Source: Cereibacter sphaeroides (lineage in GTDB: Bacteria; Pseudomonadota; Alphaproteobacteria; Rhodobacterales; Rhodobacteraceae). Taken from it: a stretch of DNA of 5,515 nt. Positions 5,452 through 5,515 of this stretch are shown here, one piece after another. The DNA lies in the NCBI GenBank assembly GCA_003243455.1, contig QFQS01000025.1, forward strand, positions 1 to 5,515, written 5' to 3'. The notes under the pieces were generated by a model. That model searched no databases. It saw only the letters and a list, made by a program, of their open reading frames with translations, and was not told where the DNA came from. Each line of letters begins with the position of its first letter. The stretch's first letter is position 1. The position numbers and the translations under genes were made by a program.

Positions 5452-5514
5452 TGGCCCCTTTTTATCCCGGTGCTCTCAGCCGACGGATGGCCCCTTTTAT
5501 TACCGGTGTTCTCA
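5452..5514. repeat. istA-side terminal repeats of the IS21 element, two copies
   Basis: Two 27-bp copies (5452-5478 and 5488-5514) both start TGGCCCCTTTT and end CTCA; they match at 23 of 27 positions and are separated by 9 bp. They are inverted relative to the istB-side copies. Here the copies are spaced, whereas on the istB side they are back-to-back, an asymmetry that may help IstA tell the ends apart. The outer copy ends in CA at 5513-5514, which I take as the element boundary. Confidence 0.87.
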
Positions 5515-5515
5515 C

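Larger units (their letters stand above)
2920..5514 (-). mobile_element. Complete IS21-family insertion sequence, about 2.6 kb
   Basis: The element carries the istA-istB pair, both on the minus strand, bounded by related inverted ends: TGTCAACGCCGG at 2920 and, on the opposite strand, TGAGAACACCGG from 5514. Both follow the 5'-TG...CA-3' rule of the family. Each end has two copies of a repeat with a GGGGCCA core. The length of 2595 bp is typical of IS21 elements (about 2-2.6 kb). It interrupts the Dcp-like gene at 2919/2920. Only one base of right flank (C, 5515) is present; it agrees with a 4-, 5- or 6-bp target duplication ending CTGG but cannot prove one. No passenger gene is present. All visible features suggest an active or recently active copy: both frames are intact and the catalytic residues are present. 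Confidence 0.92.

Noticed and set aside
2920..5514. Passenger or accessory gene carried by the IS21 element
   Set aside because: The space outside istA and istB amounts to about 157 bp on one side and about 99 bp on the other and is filled by terminal repeats and stem-loops.
5416..5514. Complete sigma-70 promoter for istA within the leader
   Set aside because: AT-rich -10-like stretches (GATAAA, TAATAA) exist but no acceptable -35 lies at the right distance inside the element; the better -35 is supplied only by a tandem junction.

Overview
The window is a piece of GC-rich, probably alphaproteobacterial and perhaps sphingomonad, DNA that insertion sequences have rearranged. The assignment rests on overall composition, codon use and the flavour of the proteins; there is no rRNA or tRNA to confirm it. 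It holds one intact chromosomal or accessory gene (an Lhr-like DEAD/DEAH helicase), one complete IS21-family element, the end of a second and different IS21-like element, and the remains of two genes cut by these insertions.

Layout. Bases 1 to about 77 look like one terminus of an IS21-type element: two head-to-tail 24-bp repeats run up to a terminal CA. Bases 78-125 encode what looks like the last 15 codons of an upstream gene (PEEPEADDELVDLRI, then TGA). This tail overlaps the TTG start of a 741-residue superfamily 2 helicase (106-2331, +). A 173-bp gap (2332-2504) without a credible gene carries a compound inverted repeat. Bases 2505-2919 (-) are the C-terminal 137 codons of an M3-family peptidyl-dipeptidase (Dcp-like). 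They are cut exactly where an IS21-family element begins at 2920.

That element fills the rest of the window (2920 to about 5514). It has the standard pair istA (transposase, 3895-5415, -) and istB (AAA+ helper, 3077-3898, -) joined by a 4-bp ATGA overlap. Each end carries two copies of a repeat of about 23-27 bp with a CCGG...GGGGCCA core. It also carries regulatory structure: a perfect TTGACA at the extreme istB-side tip pointing outward, a hairpin that buries the istA ribosome binding site, and two stem-loops after istB.

How the parts work together. IstA and IstB would mobilise the element. The helicase resembles Lhr-core proteins found in phage-defence operons (for example BrxHI with BrxD). 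Its probable operon partner lies upstream and appears to have been lost to an insertion, so the helicase may be an orphan. I see no complete new system here. The points most worth following up are the truncated upstream partner, the junction-promoter half-site and the istA leader hairpin.
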